From positions 62,001-126,000 of the forward strand of contig NZ_JABWRB020000007.1 of the NCBI RefSeq assembly GCF_014268745.2: a stretch of 64,000 bases of DNA, in the 5' to 3' direction. The stretch is from Pseudomonas zanjanensis. Its GTDB lineage: Bacteria; Pseudomonadota; Gammaproteobacteria; Pseudomonadales; Pseudomonadaceae. Both the position numbers and the translations under genes were made by a program. Shown here piece after piece: positions 1-6,957 of this stretch. Position 1 is the first letter of the stretch. Each line of letters starts with the position of its first letter. Below the pieces are notes generated by a model. That model searched no databases and was not told the DNA's origin. It worked only from the letters and a program-made list of their open reading frames with translations.

Positions 1-2
1 GG

Positions 3-356
3 GCGGGCAGTAATTTTGATATCTGCATATCCGAAGTGCATTGCTACAACCAAGTCCACAATCTCTTCCTACAGTATTTTTACGAATTCGGCGTGACAGG
101 TGCAGTACTGTTATTGCTGGCCATCGCCTATGTTTTCAAGCGCGCGATCGACAGGAAGACCTGGCACCATCCCGTCGGTTCGGTAGGCTTGCCCCTGCTT
201 ATCTTTGGGGTTGTAACGGCTCTATTCGACTACCACACGGTGTTCAACAGGCCTGGCGTCTATTGGATCGTTTTCTGGCTGCCTATTGGAATGATTCTGT
301 CCCAGAGGTTCGTACCCAGCACACCTCGCGGCAAAGAGGGCGTCGATGCTTCTTGA
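3..356 (+). CDS. O-antigen ligase/polymerase family membrane protein, C-terminal fragment
   Basis: The reading frame is open from the first bases of the window, so the N-terminal part lies outside; GTG at 36 is only an internal codon. About 117 residues remain. A VHNLFLQYFYEFG segment matches the H-N-x-F-L-Q block of the Wzy_C/O-antigen ligase family, followed by three hydrophobic segments (around LLLLAIAYVF, LPLLIFGVV and VYWIVFWLPIGMI). The family joins or polymerises undecaprenyl-linked glycans at the periplasmic face of the inner membrane. It overlaps the downstream acyltransferase by 11 bases, so the two are cotranscribed and end a surface-polysaccharide cluster. It is distinct from the complete ligase at 35.5 kb and may be a Wzy-type polymerase instead. 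Confidence 0.75.
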   Translation, partial: AGSNFDICISEVHCYNQVHNLFLQYFYEFGVTGAVLLLLAIAYVFKRAIDRKTWHHPVGSVGLPLLIFGVVTALFDYHTVFNRPGVYWIVFWLPIGMILSQRFVPSTPRGKEGVDAS

Positions 357-924
357 TATTTTCCGATCAGCCAAACGCTACTGGCATATCGAAATCCTCG
401 GCGGTCTCGATAAACCGTTCAGGTGGAGACGGCTTTACCAAAAATGTCAGCGCATCAACAGGTACCGCTACCTTTTCTGGTTCCGCCTGGCATACGCCAT
501 GCACCAGCAGGACAGCAAATTCTGGAGACGGCGCGGCAAGCTGCTCAACGAACGCATCAGCCGCCAGTTCAATGTAGAGATCATGCTGGGCGCCACCGTC
601 GGGGAAGGCCTATGGATTGCCCATCCGAATGGAATCGTCATCACATCGCACGCCATCATTGGAAAAAATTTCAAGATCTGGCAGAACTGCACGCTGGGTA
701 TCAAGGGGCAAAGCGATACCGCAGTATTGCGCATTGGCGACGGCGTCCGGATACATGCTCATGCCTGCATCATCGCTGACCATTTGGAGCTGGGTGACAA
801 TGTGATCATTGGCGCAGGCGCCTTCGTCAACAAGAGCATCCCGGCCAACCACCTGTACATCACCCGAAGCGTTGGTGAAATGAAGGAATACGATCCCGTT
901 TCAATGGGCCGCCTGCAGGACTAG
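346..924 (+). CDS. Serine acetyltransferase-like hexapeptide acyltransferase
   Basis: 192 residues. The N-terminal ~80 residues are basic and helical; the C-terminal half is a left-handed beta-helix (LbH) with hexapeptide-type turns such as VEIMLGATVG, GIVITSHAIIG and NVIIGAGAFV. The stretch around IAHPNGIVI resembles CysE-type serine acetyltransferases. Its position inside a polysaccharide cluster (11-base overlap with the ligase/polymerase fragment) suggests it O-acetylates a sugar, or a lipid-linked sugar, with acetyl-CoA, rather than making O-acetylserine for cysteine synthesis; that is inference from context. No further cluster gene follows on this strand. Confidence 0.8.
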   Translation: MLLDIFRSAKRYWHIEILGGLDKPFRWRRLYQKCQRINRYRYLFWFRLAYAMHQQDSKFWRRRGKLLNERISRQFNVEIMLGATVGEGLWIAHPNGIVITSHAIIGKNFKIWQNCTLGIKGQSDTAVLRIGDGVRIHAHACIIADHLELGDNVIIGAGAFVNKSIPANHLYITRSVGEMKEYDPVSMGRLQD

Positions 925-1014
925 TCACCAGGGGTCGCGGTAGCATGATCTTTCGGCTACACCTGCTAGAGTTGGATACATCCTTTTCGTTTCCCGCCGG
1001 AGCCTGTCCACGGC

Positions 1015-2775
1015 ATGAATGAGACCAGCCCTCTCCAGCTATTGCGCGTCCTGACCCCGACACAATCACGCCTGTCGTTCTGCGATGCTACGCCAAAGGA
1101 CCTCAAGCGCTGGATCGCCAACCTGCCCAAGGCCAACATCGGCGAGACCGCTCGCCTGCTGTACCAGGCCCTTGGCGAACTCAACCAACTGCTCACCCCC
1201 AGCGACAATCGCCTGCAACTGCTCGAACTGCTGCGGCCCGAGGTGTACTACGTCTGCAAGCACCTGGAGCGGCACTTCCTGCAACAGGCCATCGTGCTGG
1301 ACGATCGCTCGCGCAAGATCGTCAACCTGTGCCAGGCCCTGCAAACCCAACTGGCGATGGGCTACAAACAGATCGTGGCGCGTATCGCGTCCAAATACAC
1401 CAAGGACCGCGCCCGCCTGCTGAGCACCGCGTTGCAACGGGCGCTGCATGCCCTAAACGGCCCGCTGCTGCGTGCCAGCCAACTTTACAGCCCTGTGCCC
1501 GAGGGACTTTGGCTCGATCTGCATCAGTTGTACCGGATCGCCTGCCAGCACCGGCTACAGCACCTGAGCGTGAGTGACGAACTGGCCAGCCAGGTTCATC
1601 AACTGAATGCCGAGCAAACCTATGTCGTCGCGCTGTTGCTGGGCGCATCACGCAGCAATCAGCTGCGCCAGAGCCAGATCGGGCGACTGACCGAAACGCT
1701 CGAATCCTGGAGCCAGTGGGTCAAGCTGGACCCTGCCACCAGCGCTACCAGCCTGTTCGCGGTCGCTCCGGAGCTGGATGTCGGGCCACGCTATCGCTCC
1801 AAGTTCCGCGCCGAACAACAGCCGACCTTGCAGGGCTTCGATCCACAGCCACTGGTGCGGGCAATTGCCACACATTTGGAACAGCCTGCCGCTAACACCT
1901 TGCCAGTCCCTGGCGGCATGAGTGCCGACACCTTGCATCACCTGCAAGCCGCCTGGGGCGAAGCGGCTGAGCGCAGCTTCCAGCGCACCGAGGGCAATGG
2001 CACGCTGACGCTGTGCGTAGGCATGAGTGCGCTGCACTACTACCTCGGCGGTGAGCGCTCGTTCAACGAAATACTGAAAAGCCCGACTGCTCGCAAAGCC
2101 CGCTTCGAAGCCACGCCAAGCAAGACCAACGACACCTGGAGCCAGGCTTTCGACGCCGCCCCGACAGGCGACAACGACCTGCTGCCCTACGAAGAAATCG
2201 AATACCCGGTCAACCCGAGCGATGACGACGGCAGTCACTCCGACAACCAGCATCACTTCCCCACCTACGACCTGCCGATCATCAACCACAGCCCTGGCGG
2301 CTACTGCCTAGGCTGGCCCAAGGAAGTGCCGGAACAACTGCAAGCCGGGGAAATGATCGGCATCCGCGACGCCAGCGACCAAGCCTGGAGCGTCGCCGTG
2401 GTGCGCTGGATCCGCCAGGTGCGCAACGGCGCCATGCAAATGGGTATCGAACTGGTCGCCCCCCATGCCCAGCCGTGCGGACTGCAGCTGGTGCGGGACG
2501 AAAATGATCACGGCCATTATCTGCGCGGGCTGTTGCTTCCCGAGATCAGTGCGATTGACCTGCCCCCGACCATGATCGCCCCACGCCTGCCATTTCAGGA
2601 GGGCCAGCGGGTATTGATCAACACCAATGGCCAGGAACGCCGCGCCGGCCTGGACCGACGAGTGACCAGCACGCACAGTTTCAATCAGTTTTCCTACCAC
2701 CCGGAAGACTCGGCCGAAACCGGGGACGGCGGCGATCAGGAAGGGAATTTCGATTCGTTGTGGAAGTCGCTGTAG
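1015..2775 (+). CDS. PilZ-domain protein with long N-terminal helical region
   Basis: 586 residues. The first ~330 residues are leucine-rich and predicted helical with no catalytic motif I recognise; a linker at about 350-425 is acidic and low in complexity. The C-terminal ~150 residues (about 430-560) resemble a PilZ fold, with a VRWIRQVRNGAMQMGIELVA strand pattern, and would bind cyclic di-GMP. Such proteins occur next to serB in pseudomonads; in P. aeruginosa the serB neighbour is the c-di-GMP protein FimX, which is absent here. A GGAG lies 12 bases before the ATG, rather far for a ribosome site. A role in c-di-GMP control of the preceding polysaccharide genes is inference. The canonical RxxxR motif is not clear, so binding is not assured. 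Confidence 0.65.
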   Translation: MNETSPLQLLRVLTPTQSRLSFCDATPKDLKRWIANLPKANIGETARLLYQALGELNQLLTPSDNRLQLLELLRPEVYYVCKHLERHFLQQAIVLDDRSRKIVNLCQALQTQLAMGYKQIVARIASKYTKDRARLLSTALQRALHALNGPLLRASQLYSPVPEGLWLDLHQLYRIACQHRLQHLSVSDELASQVHQLNAEQTYVVALLLGASRSNQLRQSQIGRLTETLESWSQWVKLDPATSATSLFAVAPELDVGPRYRSKFRAEQQPTLQGFDPQPLVRAIATHLEQPAANTLPVPGGMSADTLHHLQAAWGEAAERSFQRTEGNGTLTLCVGMSALHYYLGGERSFNEILKSPTARKARFEATPSKTNDTWSQAFDAAPTGDNDLLPYEEIEYPVNPSDDDGSHSDNQHHFPTYDLPIINHSPGGYCLGWPKEVPEQLQAGEMIGIRDASDQAWSVAVVRWIRQVRNGAMQMGIELVAPHAQPCGLQLVRDENDHGHYLRGLLLPEISAIDLPPTMIAPRLPFQEGQRVLINTNGQERRAGLDRRVTSTHSFNQFSYHPEDSAETGDGGDQEGNFDSLWKSL

Positions 2776-2793
2776 ACAGCGCACGAACGCTTC

Positions 2794-2916
2794 GTGGCGA
2801 GGGAGCTTGCTCCCGCTGGCCTGCGCAGCAGGCCCAATACGGTCAGACTGACATCCCCGGGCGTGTCAGGTTTCGGGGCCGCTTCGCGCCCCAGCGGGAG
2901 CAAGCTCCCTCGCCAC
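2794..2916. repeat. REP pair (GTGGCGAGGGAGCTTGC family), inverted
   Basis: Two copies of the GTGGCGAGGGAGCTTGCTCC-type REP in inverted orientation (2794-2819 and 2891-2916), separated by about 70 bases, form a doublet that can fold into a hairpin. It sits between the convergent PilZ-protein and serB genes, and may act as a transcription-end or mRNA-stability element. Confidence 0.9.
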
Positions 2917-2946
2917 AAAAGCATGCGCTCCAAACCGGCGTGTGAT

Positions 2947-4161
2947 TCAGAGCTGCCCGTCCCGATCCCGGAAACCCAGCAGGTACAACACCCCATCCAG
3001 CCCCAGGGTGGAAATCGCTTGCCGGGCCGACTGCTTGACCAGCGGCTTGGCACGGAACGCCACGCCCAGGCCCGCGATCGCCAGCATCGGCAAGTCGTTG
3101 GCGCCGTCGCCCACGGCGATGGTCTGCTCCAGGCGCAGGCCTTCTTTTTCCGCCAGTTCGCGCAGCAGGTCCGCCTTGCGCTGGGCATCGACGATCGGCT
3201 CGACGGCCACGCCGGTCACCTTGCCGTCCACCACTTCCAATTCGTTGGCAAACACGTAGTCGATGCCGAGCTTGGCCTGCAATTGCTTGGCGAAGTAAGT
3301 GAAGCCACCGGACAGGATGGCGGTCTTGTAGCCCAGGCGCTTGAGTTCGGCGAACAGGGTCTCGGCGCCTTCGGTCAGGCGCAGGGAGGCGCCGATGGAG
3401 TCGAGCACGCTGACGTCCAGGCCTTGTAGCAGGGCCAGGCGCTCCTTGAAGCTGGCGCGAAAATCCAGCTCGCCGGCCATGGCTCGCTCAGTGATGGCCG
3501 AGACCTTGTCGCCGACGCCGGCCGCCTTGGCCAGTTCGTCGATGACTTCAGCTTCGATCAGCGTCGAGTCCATGTCGAACACTGCCAGGCGGCGGTTACG
3601 GCGGAACAGCGAGTCTTCCTGGAAGGCGATGTCGACGTTCAGTTCCTGGGCAACGCTGAGAAACTCGGCACGCAACGCCTGGGGATCGGCGGGCTCGCCG
3701 CGCACCGAAAACTCGATGCAGCCCTTGCCCTTGTCGGCCGGCGTGTCCAGGGGCATGCGCCCGGACAAGCGGTCGATGTGGTCGATGTTCAGGCCATATT
3801 GGGCGGTGATCGAGCTGACGCGCTGCAATTGCTCGGCGGTCACCTTGCGGGTCAACAGGGTCACGATGTGGCGCTTCTTGCCCTGGCCGGCCACCCACTG
3901 CTGGTAATCGTCCTCGGCCACCGGGGTGAAGCGCACCTGCTGGTCGAGCTTGTAGGCGGTGAACAGGATGTCCTTGAGCACGGACTTGCTTTGTTCGGCG
4001 TCCGGGATTTCCACCAGGATGCCGAACGACAGCGTGTCATGGATCACCGCCTGACCGATGTCTAGAATGTTCACACCACCCTGGGCCAGAACGCCGGTAA
4101 TGGCCGCAGTCAGACCCGGACGGTCGCTGCCAGTGATGTTTATCAGGACGATTTCGCGCAA
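2947..4161 (-). CDS. serB: Phosphoserine phosphatase SerB
   Basis: 404 residues. Hydrolyses O-phosphoserine to serine, the last step of serine synthesis, in the cytoplasm. The N-terminal half carries ACT-like domains (SDRPGLTAAITGVL near residue 12). The HAD phosphatase domain follows, with the nucleophile motif DMDSTLIE at 196-203, an SGG motif (LSGGFTYFAKQL), and the C-terminal GDGANDLPML metal-binding motif. Length and two-part structure match Pseudomonas SerB. It is divergent from the AhpA/YtjB-type gene, the same pairing as serB-ytjB in E. coli. A TAGAAT -10-like box (4192-4197, minus) lies just upstream. Confidence 0.97.
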   Translation of the reverse strand: MREIVLINITGSDRPGLTAAITGVLAQGGVNILDIGQAVIHDTLSFGILVEIPDAEQSKSVLKDILFTAYKLDQQVRFTPVAEDDYQQWVAGQGKKRHIVTLLTRKVTAEQLQRVSSITAQYGLNIDHIDRLSGRMPLDTPADKGKGCIEFSVRGEPADPQALRAEFLSVAQELNVDIAFQEDSLFRRNRRLAVFDMDSTLIEAEVIDELAKAAGVGDKVSAITERAMAGELDFRASFKERLALLQGLDVSVLDSIGASLRLTEGAETLFAELKRLGYKTAILSGGFTYFAKQLQAKLGIDYVFANELEVVDGKVTGVAVEPIVDAQRKADLLRELAEKEGLRLEQTIAVGDGANDLPMLAIAGLGVAFRAKPLVKQSARQAISTLGLDGVLYLLGFRDRDGQL

Positions 4162-4232
4162 GGCGCACCCCCGCAGGTGGAAAAAAACCGCATTCTACCC
4201 ACATTCAGTGACCATCGGGCACCGCCAGTGCT

Positions 4233-4260
4233 TTGCCGGTCATGGGGCTGTCGCTATACT
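4233..4260 (+). promoter_or_regulatory. Predicted sigma70 promoter of the ahpA-like gene
   Basis: TTGCCG (4233-4238) and TATACT (4255-4260) are separated by 16 bases, about 35 bases ahead of the GTG start. Prediction by eye only. Confidence 0.45.
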
Positions 4261-4294
4261 GCGCGTCAATTTCACGGACAAAGAGCCGAGCTCA

Positions 4295-5809
4295 GTGAAC
4301 CGGCCCACGCCAGTCAAAACCGACAACTTCTTCCTGCTGATCTTCCGCGCACTGCGTCACCGTCGTGTGCCGATTGCATTGCGCATTGCCAGCCATAACG
4401 TAATCCTGGTCGCCCTGGCCCTGGTCATCTATGCCTGCGTGATGGGTTTGCAATTCAAGCAGGCGATGCACGAGCAGGCCGATGCCCTGGGGGAAAGCCT
4501 GACCACCCAGACCGCCACGTCCGCCACCGAGCTGCTGGTGTCCAACGACATCCTCAGCCTCAACGTGCTGCTCAACAACCTGACCAAGAACAAGCTGGTG
4601 GCCCACGCCGCCATCTACAGCGTGGACAACCGCATCCTCGCCGAGGCTGGGCAGCGCCCCAAGCCTGGCCTGCTGGGCGAGTCCGGCGGCATGTACCAGA
4701 GCAAGATCACCTTCCAGGACGTGACCGCCGGGCAACTGCGCATCAGCCTGGACATGGACCAGTTCCAGCAACCGATGACCATCAGCCTGCAAAGCATGGG
4801 CATCCTCAGCGCGATCCTGCTGGCGCTGGCATTGGCCTTGAGCCTGCGCCTGGGGCGGCACATCTCCACGCCGCTGTTGCAATTGCGCGTCTGGCTGCGG
4901 GACATCGACGAACACACGCCCGCCACCCAGCGCCAGGACGAAATCGGCGACCTGGCCCGGCAACTGCACGCCAGCTTCGCGCCGGAACCTGAGCCGGTGC
5001 CGGAACCTGAAGACATTGACTACGTGGACGACGAGGCCGAGCCGGGTTTCGAAGTGCGTAACCTGCGCGATCCGGGCTTCGACGAAAGCCAGCCGATGCC
5101 CGCCTCCAAACCGGCACCACGTCATGTGGTACGCACGGCAGAGGACGAGGAAGACGATGACGCCTTCGCCGACCTGCGTGACGAATCCGCCGAGGGAGCA
5201 CCTCGACCGGTCGCCAGGCCTGTTGCCTCGGACCTGCCCCAGCACAGCGCCGTATTGGCCGTGCAGTTGGGCGCCCAGGATCAACTGCGCCGCCTGCCCC
5301 AGGCGCGCCTGAAGGAGTTGCTCGAGCGCTACCGCGACTGCCTCGACCAGGCCGCATCGCTCTATCAGGGCGAATTGCATACCCTGAACGACGGCAGCAC
5401 GCTGATGCTGTTCCACACCGAAGACAGCGGCGACGATTACCTGACCAACGCCATTTGCTGCGGTGAGTTGTTGCGAGCCTTGGGTCACCAGTTGCAGATC
5501 GAAGTCGCCGACAGCGGCATTACCCTGCAATTGCAATTGGGCCTGACCTTGGGTGATGGCTTGTTCGGCCTGAGCCAGATCGACCTGCTGCTGACCGAAA
5601 CCGCCCAGGACGCCCTGGCACTGTCGCAACACAGCCGCAACCTGCTGCTGGTGGAGCGCAAGATCAATGACGACGCCCTGATCCGCCAACGCGCCCGCAT
5701 CCGCCCCATCGCCAGCCCCGAAGGCGCGTGCTGCGTGGAGCGCTTGATGGAGCCTTATCCGTCGATGCTGGAGCGGCAACTGGCGCGGATGCATGAGCGC
5801 CAGGTCTGA
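4295..5809 (+). CDS. AhpA/YtjB (SMP_2) family membrane protein
   Basis: 504 residues from a GTG start at 4295; the frame is open upstream to 4058, but that extension runs antisense into serB and is rejected. One N-terminal membrane segment (around VILVALALVIYACVM) is followed by a periplasmic sensor-like region of ~130 residues, a second membrane segment (SAILLALALALSLRLG), a HAMP-like stretch, an acidic Pro/Glu-rich linker and a C-terminal ~200-residue domain resembling degenerate cyclase-like folds. This matches the family found next to serB across gamma-proteobacteria. It is sometimes annotated as a histidine kinase, but I see no H-box or ATPase motifs. Function is unknown. Confidence 0.75.
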   Translation: MNRPTPVKTDNFFLLIFRALRHRRVPIALRIASHNVILVALALVIYACVMGLQFKQAMHEQADALGESLTTQTATSATELLVSNDILSLNVLLNNLTKNKLVAHAAIYSVDNRILAEAGQRPKPGLLGESGGMYQSKITFQDVTAGQLRISLDMDQFQQPMTISLQSMGILSAILLALALALSLRLGRHISTPLLQLRVWLRDIDEHTPATQRQDEIGDLARQLHASFAPEPEPVPEPEDIDYVDDEAEPGFEVRNLRDPGFDESQPMPASKPAPRHVVRTAEDEEDDDAFADLRDESAEGAPRPVARPVASDLPQHSAVLAVQLGAQDQLRRLPQARLKELLERYRDCLDQAASLYQGELHTLNDGSTLMLFHTEDSGDDYLTNAICCGELLRALGHQLQIEVADSGITLQLQLGLTLGDGLFGLSQIDLLLTETAQDALALSQHSRNLLLVERKINDDALIRQRARIRPIASPEGACCVERLMEPYPSMLERQLARMHERQV

Positions 5810-5830
5810 ATCTCAGGACTTGAAATAACG

Positions 5831-5866
5831 AAGCCCGCAGATGAGTGATTGTCTGCGGGCTTTTTT
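5831..5866 (+). terminator. Rho-independent terminator after the ahpA-like gene
   Basis: AAGCCCGCAG and CTGCGGGCTT arms form a 10-base stem followed by a run of T, 21 bases after the stop codon. Confidence 0.9.
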
Positions 5867-5884
5867 GTTGGCGTCACTGACCTC

Positions 5885-5978
5885 TTCGCGAGCAAGCCCG
5901 CTCCCACAGTGAATCTCCATGGACCACAAGATCTACGTCCCACTGAAAATCCAGTGTGGGAGCGGGCTTGCTCGCGAA
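5885..5978. repeat. REP pair (GTGGGAGCGGGCTTGC family), inverted
   Basis: Inverted REP copies at 5885-5907 and 5956-5978 flank about 48 bases. They lie between two terminators in the gap between convergent genes. Confidence 0.9.
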
Positions 5979-6021
5979 AGGGCCAGCACAGACACCAGAG
6001 ATTCCGAATGGCAGAAACAAC

Positions 6022-6046
6022 AAAGCCCGCATCACTGCGGGCTTTG
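6022..6046 (-). terminator. Terminator of the PqiC-like lipoprotein gene
   Basis: AAAGCCCGC / GCGGGCTTT stem with a short loop, followed by a T-rich run on the minus strand (TTTGTTGTTTC). It lies about 20 bases after the stop of the minus-strand gene and may act in both directions. Confidence 0.8.
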
Positions 6047-6066
6047 TCGTATATCCGGTCCAGGCA

Positions 6067-6774
6067 TCAGAACCTGAACACTTCCATGTCCGTACGAATT
6101 GGCAAGGCCATGGGGATCTTGTCCTTTTCCTTTTCCACCGGCTTGGCCGGGGCAGGCGCGGACTTACGGGGCACTGCTTCAGCGACAGGCGGCTGGTTGG
6201 CCAACGGCTTGAGCGACACGGACAGCTGTTCGGCCAGGCGCTGCAGGAGCACGCCCTGGGCTTGGACTTGCGCCGCGGTGGTGCCGGCATGGACCTCTTG
6301 CAGATGTACGATGCGGTTTTCACGCACCTTGCCACGACGGTCGATCAACCGCCATTGGGCATCGAGCACTGCCGGCTGATCCTTGCCCGAGTCCAGGCGG
6401 GTAATCGACAGCAGCACTTGTACATCCGGAGTGAAGCCCTGGGTTGCAGGGGCCAGCACCACGCGCTGGCTGTCCAAATGCCCGGCGACCTGGCGCAGCA
6501 GCAATTGATCGATGTCAGAGGACAGGCTGCCGGCCCAACGGCCGTCAGTGGCGGCTTGCAGGCTGCCGTCCGGTTGACGTTGCAACAAGGTTTCACGCTG
6601 CAGGTAGTCAGCGATCAGAACCGGGCCGAGCAATACGGCCATGCCTGTGCTTTGCGCAGGCTGGGACGGGGTTCCGCTGTCCAGTTGGTACAGCGACACC
6701 GGCTGGTTCATGCTGCAGCCCGCCAGGCCAAGCAGGCCGGCGAGCCACAAAATAGGGAGGCGCAGAGCAGTCAT
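6067..6774 (-). CDS. PqiC-type ABC transport auxiliary lipoprotein
   Basis: 235 residues from ATG at 6774, preceded by GGACGGAA. The frame stays open upstream to 6924, but only the 6774 start gives a proper lipoprotein signal peptide (LPILWLAGLLGLAGCS; lipobox L-A-G-C near residue 20). The mature part (VSLYQLDSGTPSQ, then a beta-rich ~150-residue domain) matches the PqiC/ABC auxiliary family, outer-membrane lipoproteins that help MCE-type lipid transport. No pqiA, pqiB, MCE or permease gene is adjacent, so it stands alone. The C-terminus is Pro/Lys/Glu-rich and low in complexity. Confidence 0.8.
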   Translation of the reverse strand: MTALRLPILWLAGLLGLAGCSMNQPVSLYQLDSGTPSQPAQSTGMAVLLGPVLIADYLQRETLLQRQPDGSLQAATDGRWAGSLSSDIDQLLLRQVAGHLDSQRVVLAPATQGFTPDVQVLLSITRLDSGKDQPAVLDAQWRLIDRRGKVRENRIVHLQEVHAGTTAAQVQAQGVLLQRLAEQLSVSLKPLANQPPVAEAVPRKSAPAPAKPVEKEKDKIPMALPIRTDMEVFRF

Positions 6775-6831
6775 CGTTCCGTCCAGGTGGCAGCCACAAG
6801 GCTTGCCACAGTGAAAAAATACTCGGTCATT

Positions 6832-6957
6832 ATGAAGAACGCTCGGCCACGCCGGCGCTTGAAAGGGCCTATCATCCGTGAATATGCGCGCCGACTCCAG
6901 CGCGAAAGTATCGATCTGCGGCATTTAATCGCAGACCGAGCCCTCTACTACGCCTAA
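6832..6957 (+). CDS. Possible 41-residue basic small protein
   Basis: ATG at 6832 opens a 41-residue frame ending at TAA 6955-6957, antisense to nothing except the last 4 bases of parC. The product is Arg-rich (KNARPRRRLKGPIIREYARR at its start) with an amphipathic-looking middle. Codon choice is ordinary for the genome, but I see no convincing ribosome site. It fills the gap between parC and the lipoprotein gene, where the lipoprotein promoter must also lie. Real or chance is undecided. Confidence 0.25.
   Translation: MKNARPRRRLKGPIIREYARRLQRESIDLRHLIADRALYYA

Noticed and set aside
4058..4294. N-terminal extension of the AhpA/YtjB-type protein
   Set aside because: It reads antisense into the serB start and has no ribosome site; GTG 4295 fits the membrane topology.
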